Part shown: piece by piece, positions 11,725 through 23,668 of the stretch
Layout of the letters: every line of letters starts with the position of its first letter
Position numbering within the stretch: the stretch's first letter is position 1
Assembly (NCBI GenBank): GCA_010909165.1
Contig: MU008165.1
Location: 1,798,001 to 1,862,000 of the forward strand
Direction of reading: 5' to 3'
From: Anthoceros angustus
Taxonomy: Eukaryota; Streptophyta; Anthocerotopsida; Anthocerotales; Anthocerotaceae
DNA length: 64,000 nucleotides
Notes under the pieces: generated by a model
What the model was told of the DNA's origin: nothing
Seen by the model: the letters and a program-made list of their open reading frames with translations, nothing else
Database searches by the model: none
Translations under genes and position numbers: made by a program

Positions 11725-12260
11725 TTGATTGGTCTACTCCCGGAACCTTATCAGCTTCATATGAATGCCAAGCTCAATGTAAAGTTACTATTTACACGTC
11801 TTTGAGACGAAAAATTAGCCTGCCAATTAAGGCAGTGGATTTGAAGCTTGTAAACTGTACAGGTTGTCAGCTACAGACCTACTCTAGATCTAGCAACATT
11901 TTCGGGCTCCATCATTTTCGGGCTCCATCCCGTGTAATAAACATAATTGTGTACATACATGCATACATCTGTGACACCTGTTCTTGTGTTCTTTTCTTGA
12001 CTCACTTCGACGTACCGACTGCCTTCTTCTACATCATGGCAAAGCTTGCAAACATCTACTGAAGACGACAATGGTGTCTCACATTCCTGTTATCTACTTG
12101 ACATGCTTTGTATTCTTGAGAACCTGAACACTCCCACGGCCATCACGGCTTTGAGATGGTCGAATTGCGCAACTAGAGCATTTCATTTTTTAAGCCCTAA
12201 ATTCGTTTATTTCTTGGTCTGAACTGGGCTCGCTCTGTTCCTCGTTCGGGACATCTGGTC
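11725..12260. other. 3' flank of the AAE gene, no gene seen
   Basis: Probable 3' untranslated region and intergenic DNA. A small direct repeat (TTTTCGGGCTCCATC) sits near 11899-11928. Confidence 0.4.
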
Positions 12261-12342
12261 CTTGTTGAGATCTGACAAGATACCTCCGAAGTTGGGCTGT
12301 TTCAGCCATCAACTTCGGGATATCTTATCAAATCTCAACAAG
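12261..12342. other. 82-nt near-perfect hairpin (candidate small-RNA precursor)
   Basis: The 5' arm (12261-12294) pairs with the 3' arm (12312-12342) over more than 30 bp, with about three mismatches and one single-base bulge. The outer stem is CTTGTTGAGAT with ATCTCAACAAG, the inner stem CCGAAGTTG with CAACTTCGG, and the tip forms GGCTG-TTT-CAGCC. The geometry suits a short microRNA precursor, but I recognise no known family. A small foldback element is the alternative. Confidence 0.5.
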
Positions 12343-12419
12343 AAGGGTTGCGCAAGCTCTACCAGAGCCTCGACGCAGCAGACTGGTAAGACCTTGAAGG
12401 TGGAGATTGATGATCAAAT

Positions 12420-12605
12420 ATGTGTGGTGTGACAAGACGTGGGGACGAAGCTGCAACTGAGGCAGATGGCGTCGAGCAGGATTTGCAACAAAAGCAGGCT
12501 GAAAATGAACAACTAAAAGATGACTTTGGACAGACGATGGAAGATCTGCGCAAGGCATTATCGGATGCTCAGATGGAGAATGATGAAACAAACGCCAGGA
12601 GATGA
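12420..12605 (+). CDS. Short coiled-coil-like frame upstream of the coiled-coil gene
   Basis: A 61-aa open frame with ATG and stop, rich in E/Q/K and with heptad-like spacing (QQKQAENEQLKDDF). It lies in the leader region of the coiled-coil gene that starts at 12738. It could be an upstream ORF, an unrecognised first exon or a decayed exon copy. I found no splice junction joining it in frame to 12738. Confidence 0.25.
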   Translation: MCGVTRRGDEAATEADGVEQDLQQKQAENEQLKDDFGQTMEDLRKALSDAQMENDETNARR

Positions 12606-12737
12606 AGCAAACAGTTCTGCTGGGGAAAGAGAGGTTATAGTCTCGGAGAACACAGATTTCGAGAGTGGGTTGATCGGATTGACATCGGAGGTGTGGGGAG
12701 GTGTGGTAGCGTCAAAGGAGAGGACAGATTTGTCACC

Positions 12738-15700
12738 ATGGATGCCTCGCGAGGTGGTGCCTCGGGTCCGCCGATGGACGAAAAATCGAAGGAGTTGCTG
12801 AAGGTACGGGAAGAGTTGGAGAACCTGAGGCAGCTGCAGGTTACCACAGCGCAGAAGAAGGAGAAAGCAGACAGAGCCCTTGCCGAAATGAAAACCCGTT
12901 TGGCAGCTGCTGAAGGAATTGTTGGCACACTGGAAGCCAAGTTGGCTGAAGCTACAGCAGCAACGCAGGCGCTTGTGGCAGAGAGGAACCAGCTGCAGGC
13001 GGAGATTGCTGCTCTGAAGAGTCAGTTGGCACAGGCATTGAAGAACTTGGCGGAGCAAAGGAGCAAGGAGTCTGATGAATTGATCAAATCGAAAGGCCAA
13101 ATTGGCTCATTGGAGGCCAAGGTGCAGGGGCTCTTGGCCGAGAGGGATAAGCTGCTGTCGGATGTTGCAGATGGAAAGTCGCAGTTGGCACAAGCATTGA
13201 AGAACCTGGAGAGCATGGGAGAACAAAGGAACAAAGACGAGTCTGAAGTGAGGAGGTTGACTAATGAATTGGTCAAAGCACAAGAACAGAACGCGGCCCT
13301 TGAGGAGAAGCTTAAGAATTTAGCAGAACAGCTGGAGAAGTCTGCTAGCTCTGCTGCCGAGGAAAGATCCCGCCTCCAGGAAGAGCTTGCTAAGATGAGG
13401 GAACAGCTGGAGAAGTCCGTCAGCTCTGCTACAGAGGAAAGATCCCGCCTCCAGGAAGAGCTTGCTAAGACGAGGGAACAGCTGGAGAAGTCTGTCAGCT
13501 CTGCTGCTGAGGAAAGATCCCGCCTCCAGGAAGAGCTTGCTAAGACGAAGGAACAGCTGGAGAAGTCTGCCAGCTCTGCTGCTGAGGAAAGATCCCGCCT
13601 CCAGGAAGAGTTTGCTAAGACGAAGGAACAGCTGGAGAAGTCTGCTAGCTCTGCTGCCGATGAAAGGTCCCGCCTCCAGGAAGAGCTGGCTAAGACGAAG
13701 GAAGCTTTGGGGCAGGCATCAGAAAAAGCAGATGGCCATGCTGCTACGATCCAGAAACTGCAGGATGAACTGAACAAAGCAAGACAAGATTCAGAAGAAA
13801 GCGCAGCGAGACAGAAACTGGCCGCTGAGCAACTTCAGAAAGATGCTGAAGCCCTTCGACAAAAATCTGAGCAACTCCAGAAGGAGTTAGAAGCTTCTAA
13901 CAGCAAAGTGTCAGCACTGGAAGCTAATGTCGCTGCTTTAGAGAAGGAAAATAGAGACTGCAAAGGGGAGCTGATAAAAAAGGACCAAGAAGCCGAGGCT
14001 GAGCTTGCTAGATTGAGAACGAAGCATGCAGAAGACGAGGCTGCAAATGCTCAGGTTCATTCTTCAACTTCTTGGACCTGTGTACACGAGTTAGCGTATG
14101 TCAGCAAGGCGGGCAGGTGCGCTGCGTGCAACCTCCTTTGAGCGGATTGGTGAACTGATATGAGCAGGTCATTGTGCTGTAGTCGTATAATCAACTGTTG
14201 AAGGAACTCAACGATGCCACGGAAGCAAACAAGCGGCCGTCAGAGGAACTGAGTGATTACCGGAAAACCCTTGAATTGGTGGTTTTCGTCATTGGACCCA
14301 GCTATAGGATGGATGAAATGCTCCCTGCTGAACTTGTGGTGTTTTCAAATAAGTTGGCAGGACGGCAGAGCTGCAGGCGGCTTCAGAAGAGGTGGCCAGT
14401 CTGCAGCAGAAATTAAGAGCACTGGAGGCTGATGCGGAGAGATGGAAAGTCAACGCTTTCGATGCTGCAAGGGCTAAAGAAGAGCTAGCTCGTGCACAAC
14501 GTCAAATTGGGAAGCTGGAAGACACCCTAGCTCAGGGCCATGAAGCATACAAAAGAGTGTGTGCAGGTTGGTACGAAGGTCACTAGCCCACCTGACTGAC
14601 AGCAGTTTTGTATTGAGGGAGCTTTGACATACCTTACTGGTGAATGTCTAGAGAGGAACAACTTGCAAGCCGAGAGAAACAGTCATTGTGTGACTGTCAA
14701 AGCACTTGGCATGGACATAGCTCAAAAAGTGCATAGCCTGCAAATCGCGGAGAGCAGCCTGCAGGTAATTTGCTGACATGCCAGGTTTTTGGTATGGCTC
14801 GGCTGGGCACGGCACGGAGATGTATCTGTCTTGATGGGGTGATTTTCAGAAAGCTTTAGCGGAACTAGGAGCTGCCAACCTGAAGATAAAGAGTCTAGAG
14901 GCCAGCAGCAGCATGGCGAGCGATGCGCGCAGCAATAAGAACTATCTTATGGACTACACCCGCCTTAAAGTAGTCTCGGATGCTGCAAATGCGCAGGTTC
15001 ATTCTTCAACTTCTTGGACCTGTGTACACGAGTTAGCGTATGTCAGCAAGGCAGGTGCGCTGCGTGCAACCTCCTTTGAGCGGATTGGTGAACTGATATG
15101 AGCAGGTCATTGTGCTGTAGTCGTATAATCAACTGTTGAAGGAACTCAACGATGCCACGGAAGCAAACAAGCGGCCGTCAGAGGAACTGAGTGATTACCG
15201 GAAAACCCTTGAATTGGTGGTTTTCGTCATTGGACCCAGCTATAGGATGGATGAAATGCTCCCTGCTGAACTTGTGGTGTTTTCAAATAAGTTGGCAGGA
15301 CGGCAGAGCTGCAGGCGGCTTCAGAAGAAGGTGGCCAGTCTGCAGCAGAAATTAAGAGCACTGGAGGCTGATGCGGAGAGATGGAAAGTCAACGCTTTCG
15401 ATGCTGCAAGGGCTAAAGAAGAGCTAGCTCGTGCACAACGTCAAATTGGGAAGCTGGAAGACACCCTAGCTCAGGGCCATGAAGCATACAAAAGAGTGTG
15501 TGCAGGTTGGTACGAAGGTCACTAGCCCACCTGACTGACAGCAGTTTTGTATTGAGGGAGCTTTGACATACCTTACTGGTGAATGTCTAGAGAGGAACAA
15601 CATCCGAGAGAAACAGTCATTGTGTGACTGTCAAAGCACTTGGCATGGACATAGCTCAAAAAGTGCATAGCCTGCAAATCGCGGAGAGCAGCCTGCAGGT

Positions 15701-16202
15701 AATTTGCTGACATGCCAGGTTTTTGGTATGGCTCGGCACGGCACGGAGATGTATCTGTCTTGATGGGGTGATTTTCAGAAAGCTTTAGCGGAACTAGGAG
15801 CTGCCAACCTGAAGATAAAGAGTCTAGAGGCCAGCAGCAGCATGGCGAGCGATGCGCGCAGCAATAAGAACTATCTTATGGACTACACCCGCCTTAAAGT
15901 AGTCTCGGATGCTGCAAATATCGCGGTGATTCTTCCCTCTAGAAGCTAAGGAAGCTGAGTCTTTTCATCCTTCTTTTGCGCCAACTTGTGGTCTGTGGCA
16001 GGCGTTAAGCAGAAACCCGGAGGGATTTGTTCGCAATCTGGACTCACGCCTTCAAGCGCCCATGCGCATTGCCGATGAGAGTGAGCACAGTGGCCGGACG
16101 GGAGAAGGCTCAGCAGAGTCTTCACGTCGCCTCCTCAAAGAGAAGGCCGAGAAGGAGCACTATGTGTCTGCTTATGGCTTGCTGCGAGGCCCGTTTCCTT
16201 GA
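12738..16202 (+). CDS. Long coiled-coil protein of unknown function
   Basis: Exon 1 (12738-14054) encodes 439 aa of almost unbroken heptads after MDASRGGASG, including five 25-aa repeats. Later exons continue the coil: 14183-14278, 14377-14566, 14652-14764, 14850-14996, then a second copy of these four exons, and a last exon 16002-16202 ending in ...GLLRGPFP. All junctions use GT-AG and stay in phase through the first exon set. In the second set a one-base gain (about 15328) and a five-base loss (about 15603) disturb the frame, although an alternative acceptor rescues the first. No enzymatic domain or membrane segment is seen; a scaffold, tether or cytoskeletal role is possible but unproven. 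The gene ends 88 bp from the stop of the convergent DYW PPR gene. The start ATG at 12738 follows CACC. Confidence 0.7.
13326..13700 (+). repeat. Five 75-bp coding repeats
   Basis: Five consecutive 75-bp units begin at 13326, 13401, 13476, 13551 and 13626. Each encodes EQLEKS.SSAAEERSRLQEE and a short link, 25 aa in all. Units are nearly identical, which suggests recent expansion or homogenisation. Confidence 0.95.
14040..14981 (+). repeat. Internal exon-block duplication, copy 1
   Basis: A 942-bp block running from one GCTGCAAAT word to the next. It carries exons 2-5 of the coiled-coil gene in intact frame. Confidence 0.9.
14982..15910 (+). repeat. Internal exon-block duplication, copy 2
   Basis: A 929-bp second copy, again bounded by GCTGCAAAT (15911). 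Differences from copy 1 are nearly all short insertions or deletions, some of which shift the frame. Confidence 0.9.
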
Positions 16203-16289
16203 GGTTGGCGAGATGAAACGACGGTACATATTCAACTCCCCTGCACGACTCTAACAAACAGAGGTAACAAACAGAGGGAGGGTAGAAGA

Positions 16290-19200
16290 TTATTGATCCC
16301 CGCAAGAACAAAAGCCGTCCTTGAAATGGTGCACACAATGGGCATCTCTAACTACTATTTCACGCCCTTCAGTCCTTGAGATGAACTTGCTGCCGTTGTG
16401 ACAATGCTGGCACATCCTCAGATTCTTAACGACTAACAAGGGTGTGCCTGCTGGTGTATTCAGAAGACCATATGCTATAGCTAGTTTCTCAGCATGCCCG
16501 CACAGAGCCTCCTCCTCTTCAGCCTCATCCATTGGTTCCAATACTGGGCCTGTATGGGCCACATGCCCTTCCCCCTTCATCCGCTCATTCAAACTCCTCA
16601 ACTTGCTGTAAACATCATCTGCTTGTTGGAACTCTTTATCGCCCACAATTAACTCATGCACCGTACCACCTACCTGAATGGACGCCACTGCTGGCTTTTT
16701 GTTGGCACCTGCCCGCTTTTTCATCTTCTTTATGACATCAACGTCCTCCCACCTACCTGCATCTTCATAGATGCTTGACATTAGCACATACGCAGCAGCC
16801 TGTTCAGGTTCCATTTCCACGAGCCGATTAAAACACAACCTTCCACGTTCTACGTTGCCGAACTTCCTGCAGGCGCTTAACAAAGCCCTCCATCCTGCAC
16901 CGAGCCCTGACAAGGGGATGGATCCTAACAGACTTTGAGCTTCATCAAACAGGCCAGCCCTACCAAGCAGATCCACCATCGCCGTGTAATGCTCTACAGT
17001 CTGCGTGATGCCGTGACAATCCCTCATCATCCTGAAATACTTCTGACCCTCCGCCACCAAGCCCAGATGACTGCAGCTCGAGAGCAGCGATGTGAAAGTT
17101 GCAGAGTCGGGCTCCACTCCCTGTGCCTGCATCTTCTTAAATAATCCCAATGCCGTCTTCCAGTCGTGGTGCTGGCCATATCCATTGATCAGGGCAGTCC
17201 ATGCCACAACGTCTTTACATGGCAAACAGTCGAAGACTGTCTGTGCGTCCTCTAGATTCCCACACCTCACATACATGTCTACCAGGGTGCTTGCAACAAA
17301 CACATCTTCTTCCAGCCCCTGCTCGAGAATTTGCGCATGTGTTCGCCTTCCCTCCTGTAAGGCCCCGACGCTGCAACATGCTTTCAGAATGCCTGCGAAG
17401 ATGACACTGTTGTTTGGGATCACACCACTCCGCTGCATCCTCCTGTTGAGTGCAAGGGCCTCCTGACCAAGGCCATGTTGAGCATATCCGGCGATCATAA
17501 CACTCCATGTCCCTGTATCCTTGGCTGGCAATCTTTCAAAGACCTGTCGAGCCTCCTCCAGGCTCCCACAGGTGGTGTACATATCTATGAGGGAATTCCC
17601 GACCAATGTATCAGCTTCAAGTCCTCTTCCAACAATCTGGGAATGAATTCGCTGCCCTTCCTGTATCACTCCAGTACTTGCACATGCCTTGAGAACCGTC
17701 ACAAACGTGGTCTGATCTGGGGTAATGTCATCCAGCTGCATGCTTTTGAAAAGCTGAATGGCATCCCCACCAAGCCCGTGTTGCACGTATGCTGCACAGA
17801 TGATGTTCCATGTTACCACGTCACGTGTCCGCAAGCTGTCAAACACCTTGCGGGCATCGCTGAGACACCCGCATTTTGCGTACATGTCCGTAAGGGCACT
17901 TCCAACAAACATGTCTGATTCTAGCCCCCTTTCCACAATTTGTGTGTGAATCTGCTTGCCTATTTGAATAGCCTTGATGCTGCCACACGCTCTAAGACTG
18001 CTGACAAACGTGACCTTGTCTGGCACGATACCATCATGTTGCATGGTTGTATACAGTTTGAGGGCCTTGTCTCCCAGCCCTTGCTGACCGTATGCTGCGA
18101 TCATAATATTCCATGCTACCACATTTCTTCTGGGCAAACTGTCAAACAATTTGTGAGCATCGTCCAGGTTCCCGCACTTGGCATACATGTCCATCAAGGT
18201 GCTTCCAACGAAGAGATCCACCTGGAGTCCACTTTTTAGGACCTGAGTATGGATCCACTTGCCCTCCTGTATGGCTCCTACACTACCACATGCCTTGAGA
18301 GCACTTACAAGTGTAAGCTTGTCTGGTGTCATGCCCTCTTGCAGCATCCTGCGATAAACATCGAGAGCCTCTTCACCAAGTCCTTGCTGCGCATATCCTG
18401 AGATCATGGTATTCCAAACTGCTATATCTCTGGTAAGGAGTCCATCAAACACTGCTTGAGCATCCATCACGGCTCCACATTTACAATACATGTCAATCAA
18501 AGCACTTCCGACAAACACATCGGCTTCCAGTCTCATTTCCACGATGTCGGAGTGTACCGCCTTACCGTCCAATATGGATCCTAAATTCCCACACACTTTA
18601 AGGACGTGGACAACAGTGGCCTTTTCGGCTGTTATGCCATCTTGCCGCATTTTTACATAAAGCCTGAGGGCTTCTTCCCCGGACCCATGCTGAGCATATC
18701 CTACAATCATGGCACTCCATATCGGACCATCTCTTGTTCGCATGCCATCAAAGACTGTTCTTGCCTCCTCCAGGCACTGACACTTAGCATACATGTCCAC
18801 CAGTGCACTTCTAACAGAGCCATGTGCCACCGCTCCCCTGGTCACAATGTCCCTGTGAGCTTGCCTGCCAACCTGAACATTTCCCGTGCTAGCACACGCT
18901 TTCAAAATGGTGACGAATGTGACATCATCTGGCGTGAAACTTTGCTCTTGCATTTCTTGAAACAGCTTGAAGGCCTCCTGCCAATTCCCATGAAGAGAAT
19001 ACCCAGCAATCATTGCATTCCATGTCACCACATCTCTGGTCTGGAGCTTATCAAACACTGCGCGAGCATCCTCCAGACTTCCACACTTGGAATACATGTC
19101 GACCAATGTGTTACCAACGAACACATTAGACTCGGACCCAATATGCACCACATCACCATGAACTAGCTTGCCTGATGTCAAATCTGACGCACTTGCACAG

Positions 19201-20120
19201 GCTTTGAGGACAGCAACAAGGATGTAATCATCAGGCCGCACAGGTGTTTGTCGCAGTTGCTTATACAATTCTATAGCCCGAATTGCTTTTCCATGATCCA
19301 CATGGGCCGAGATAATTGCACTCCAAGCAAATACATTGGGGGGTTGAAGTTTGTAGAAGACTTCACTCGCTTTCTGCAACTCCCCGTGAGATGCATACAT
19401 GCGAATAATGTGGTTCCCCAGAAATGCGTTTGCCTCATGCCCATTCCTCACAGAGATGGCATGGACACGTCTGCCAGCAGCCTGGTCCTTCTGTGTGATG
19501 CACCATTTGAGGAGCTGGTACAACAAGTCGACAGAGACCACATACCCCTCCCGGTGCATGAGGTCCAAAGCTTGGAAGGCCTCATCAACCTGTCCCTCCT
19601 TATAAAAGCTGCTCCAAGCTCCTGAAGGACCTTCAGCCCTTGCAGCCCTGCATGCCCTCCTAGCAATTCAAAATCAAACATAACATTTTAGAAACAAAGG
19701 TGACAACAGAGCTACAAGTTTAGCCTCTCCATCGCCAAAGGGAGTGCACATAGCCAAAGGGAGTGCACACTGTGAACCTACTTGACGGAATGCAGATGGT
19801 CTCCAGCAGGGCCTCCATCTTCTCGGACAGATGCTGCACCAGCAGAGAATGTGTTCCTCAATCTCCCGGTGGGCACTGACCAAGAGTCCAGCCACAACCC
19901 ATCGTTTGCTGTCCTGTGCACGAAGTCCAGATGCTTGAGCTCTGTCTGTGGTGATCACCCAGGGTCAACTGCTACCTACAGACCAGGCAACACCTTCCAA
20001 AACAGATGGCAGAGCATGGCTACGACCTAAACCAATTCACCTTGCTCGATCTGCTGTTCCAAAACTGCGACGGATCAGCGAGTAATTTGTTCCTAACTGC
20101 GCCCTTCTCCATCAGCTCAT
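16290..20120 (-). CDS. DYW-class PPR protein, organelle RNA editing factor
   Basis: PLS-type pentatricopeptide protein; such proteins bind organelle transcripts and their DYW domain is a cytidine deaminase for C-to-U editing. The large exon (19659-16290) encodes 1122 aa with more than twenty PPR motifs (repeated MYAKCG, VVTWN, GYAQ signatures), then E/E+ regions and a DYW domain. The deaminase motifs HAE and CQHCH are present, but the protein ends CSCGDQ instead of the usual DYW. Upstream exons 19945-19782 and 20120-20041 are supported by splice sites, phase (2, 0, 1) and similarity to the partner gene at 20598-23668 (shared FV.R...W and DP...NS.SSK). The first exon, with the start codon and targeting peptide, is not pinned and must lie between about 20120 and 20600. 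At least 1203 aa. Organelle unknown. Confidence 0.85.
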
Positions 20121-20597
20121 CTGCAAGCCAGCTGGAACCGTGAGGTCCCGAAGAATTCACGGCAGGAGCAACAAACGGACGATCATTACCCACCGTTTTT
20201 CGGACGCTTCACGGGCCTCTGCAGACTTGATTGCCGCCTGCACCATGTCTCCGCAGGTAGACAAGGGATGAATTTCCGTTGCATCAAACTGGCCTTCATT
20301 CGTTACCAGCGCTCCAAACAATCTGCAGTGTCAACACGCTGCAGATAAGAAGCCGAATCCTTCCTGAAATGTCGATGCTGGAACAAGATGAGATCTGTCA
20401 AGAGTCTACGAGTTCTGCTTGCACCAAGATGCTCAACTCGCCATGCGGGTTCCTTCAAAGCAACTGGTGGCCTCAGTAAGGCTGCTTTTGTTCCGGACAG
20501 CATGTGCGAGTTCCATTCCGACGTTCTTTGAGCCGGAGCTGTTGAGCCAATTGTATCATGCGCGCAACACTGGTTGCTACGCAAATGAGCAGCTCAA

Positions 20598-23500
20598 ATG
20601 AGGATAGTTGGGTCCTTCCGGCATATGGTCGGAACCTGTCAAAGGCTGACCAAATCGTGTTCTTTCCCACCCAAGGAAGAAGGGTGCCTAAGCTTCTCGA
20701 GCCTCCGGGATCCTTCGGAGGGCCAGAAATTTGCAAGCACCCTGGGTGAGTGGTCTGTATGCTTTCGGTTGGCTTCCTCAGCTCACGTTGATTTTCTGAT
20801 CTTGGAACTGGGTTGGGCTTTCAGATGATCCAAATGCATTGCGAGGGTGGAGAGGAAATAGCTCGAGCAAGGTATGATTCGTTCTTAGCTAATGGAACAT
20901 GGGTTATATGGCATAGACACCAGACATCTCTTGAACGGGCCTGAGAAATTTTGCAGAGACCCCTGGCAGACCCAACCTTCGTGGAAAGAAGCGAGAGGTT
21001 TTGGTCGGAAGTTGGATGGGTGAAGGACATGGGCCTTCGGCAGCAGAAGCCTTCTAGAGTACCAAATTCCATTCCAGTGCCTCCTGGTGTTCCATCTGGG
21101 GTTGACCCTGTGAGGTGCATTTTCTTCTATAGCTCTTGACAGCTTTCCAGTCATAGTCTTCAGGTGGATTTCGGTGTCTCTGACTAGCCGCCTCCGCACT
21201 TCCTTGTCCTAACTTGCTTGGCACGCAGGGTGGCTGTGTGCAATTCTTTGGACTCTGTTTCATGGAAAAAACTCTGTGAAGATGGCGAGGTGTATAAGGC
21301 TTTTGAGGCTGTGGATCTGATGGCTGAGGAAGGAACTTTCATCACCAGGGAGATGATATACTGCCTTATAAAGGGGTGCATAGCACAGAAGAATTTGCCA
21401 GTCGGACGGCAAGTTCATGATCTTACTGTCAGACGTGGATATGAGACCAACACGTTTCTGGCAAATCACCTCGTACGCATGTACGCTACTTTGGGAAGCC
21501 TACAGGAGGCAGATGACGTGTTTATGAAATTGGCTGCCCCAACTGCATTTGTATGGACTTCGATCATCTCAGCACATGCTGAGCAGGGGCAAGCAGAGCA
21601 TGCTATAAAACTCTATGAACGCATGCGAAAATCTGATATTCGAGCAGATTCGTACCTGTATGTGACTGTCCTTAAAGCTTGTACCATGGCCATAGATCTG
21701 ACATCTGGACAACTAGTGCATGCTGATGTAACTGATAACGGGTTTGAGTCAAACGTTTTTGTTGGGAGTGCTCTCCTGAACATGTATGCAAAATGTGGGA
21801 GCTTGGAGGATGCACGAAGGGTGTTTGACAGAATGTCCTCCAAGAACGTAGTCACCTGGAACACCATCATCACAGGATATGCTACGCAGGGGCTCGGTGA
21901 AGAAGCCCTTAAGCTGTTTGCTGGGATGCGCAAGGACGGAATAACTCCAGACAAAGCTACGTTTTTGAGCTTGTTGAAGGCGTGTACCAGTGCCCGAGCC
22001 ATAAAAGAAGGCAGACAGATCCATGCTCAGATAGTGGAAAGTGGACTTGAGTCTGATGGTTTTGTGGGCAGTGCCTTGATGGACATGTACGTCAAGTGTG
22101 GTAGCCTTGTAGATGCCAGGAAAGTGTTTGACAGATTACCAGCAAGAGATACTGTAACATGGAGTGCCATGATTTCAGGCTATGCTCAGCACGGCCTTGC
22201 TCCTGAGGCTCTTCAACTCCTCATAAGCATGCAGGAGGACGGGACCAGACCTGACAGTGTAACGTTTTTAGGCGTTCTGAAGGCATGTGGCAATACAGGT
22301 GCTCTGCAGGAGGGCAAACGGATCTACGCTCAACTCTTGGATTCGGGACTTGTTGAAGACTTGCTAGTAAAGAACAGCCTGCTGGAAATGTTTGTGAAAT
22401 GTGGGAGCCTGGAGGATGCCCGCAGAGTGTTTGACGCAATTATGATCAAAGATGTTATCACTTGGAACAGCATGATTGCAGGATATGCTCAGCAAGGTGT
22501 TGGCCAGGAAGCCTTAACACTGTTTGGAAGAATGCAGCAGGTAGGGATGGTGCCAAATGTGACTACGTTTGTGAATATTCTGAAGGCATGTGGCAGTGTT
22601 GGGGCGATCCAGGAGGGCAAGCGGGTACATACACAAGTTGTGGAGAAGGGACTGTTAGTAGATCTCATTGTGGCAAACAGCTTGGTCGACATGTATGCAA
22701 AGTGTGGGAGCCTGGAGGAGGCTCAATCAGTGTTTGATGGAATGTCAAAGAGAGACGTGGTGACTTGGACTGCCCTGATCAATGGTTTCGGACAGCACAA
22801 CAGGTGCGACATGGCAATGCAGTGCTTTGACAAGATGCAACGACAGGGAGTTGTCCCTGATGCAGCAACCTTTCTGTGTCTTCTCGTGGCGTGCAGTCAT
22901 GTGGGACTGGTGGACAAGGGGCAGCAGTACTTCAGAATGATGGTAGAGACGTATGGCCTCGTTCCCGGGGTTGAACACTACACCTGCATGGTTGATCTCC
23001 TCGGCAGGTCTGGCCAATTGGACGAGGCGGAACAAATGCTGGAAACAATACCATTTGGACAAAACAGCGTGGGCTGGAGATGTTTGCTCAGCGCCAGCAA
23101 AACATACCACAACATCGAGGTCGGAAGGCGGTGCTTTGACCGTCTTGTGCAAATGGAGCCCCAGCATGCCTCGTGCTATGCTCTCATGACTGACATGTAT
23201 TCTGAGGCAGGGAGGTGGGAGGATGTAGACGACATAGAAAACTTGAGAAAATGGGCTGGTGCAGAGAAGAAGTTTGCCTCAGCTTCGATAGAAGTCAATA
23301 ACCAGGTGCACGAATTCACCGTGGGATCAAACAGGGATGATACAGGGGCGAAGCTAAGGAGCCTGAATCAGCAGCTTACACTGGGCGGCCATGGCCCACA
23401 AATGGACTTATTCCTGGAATCGCTGTCTGAGAAGGAGAAGGAAGATGCTCTTTGTGGACATGCTGAAAAACTGGCTGTAGCTTTCGGTCTTCTCAACACT

Positions 23501-23668
23501 CCTGAAGGCAGCACTCTGCTGGTGACCAAGAACCTCAAAATGTGCAGTCACTGCCACAGTGGCACCAAAATCATCTCTAGCATTGAAAAACGTGAAATCA
23601 TCGTGAGGGATGCTCACCGAGTGCATCATTTCAAGGAAGGGGCATGCTCTTGCGGTGATGATAATTAA
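20598..23668 (+). CDS. DYW-class PPR protein, organelle RNA editing factor (paralogue)
   Basis: Four exons in phase: 20598-20745, 20825-20871, 20957-21114, 21229-23668, giving about 930 aa. The first exon starts MRIVGSFRHM with an Arg-rich stretch, as in a mitochondrial or plastid presequence. The last exon holds about fifteen PLS-type PPR motifs followed by E, E+ and DYW regions. HAE and CSHCH zinc/catalytic motifs are present; the C terminus is CSCGDDN, not DYW. Intron phases match those of the divergent gene on the other strand, so the two arose by inverted duplication and share a promoter region of at most about 480 bp. Likely site-specific RNA binding and C-to-U editing in an organelle; targets cannot be inferred here. 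Confidence 0.88.

Noticed and set aside
13022-13777. 251-aa minus-strand frame with repeated SSSWRRDLSS
   Set aside because: Shadow of the 75-bp coiled-coil repeats on the other strand.
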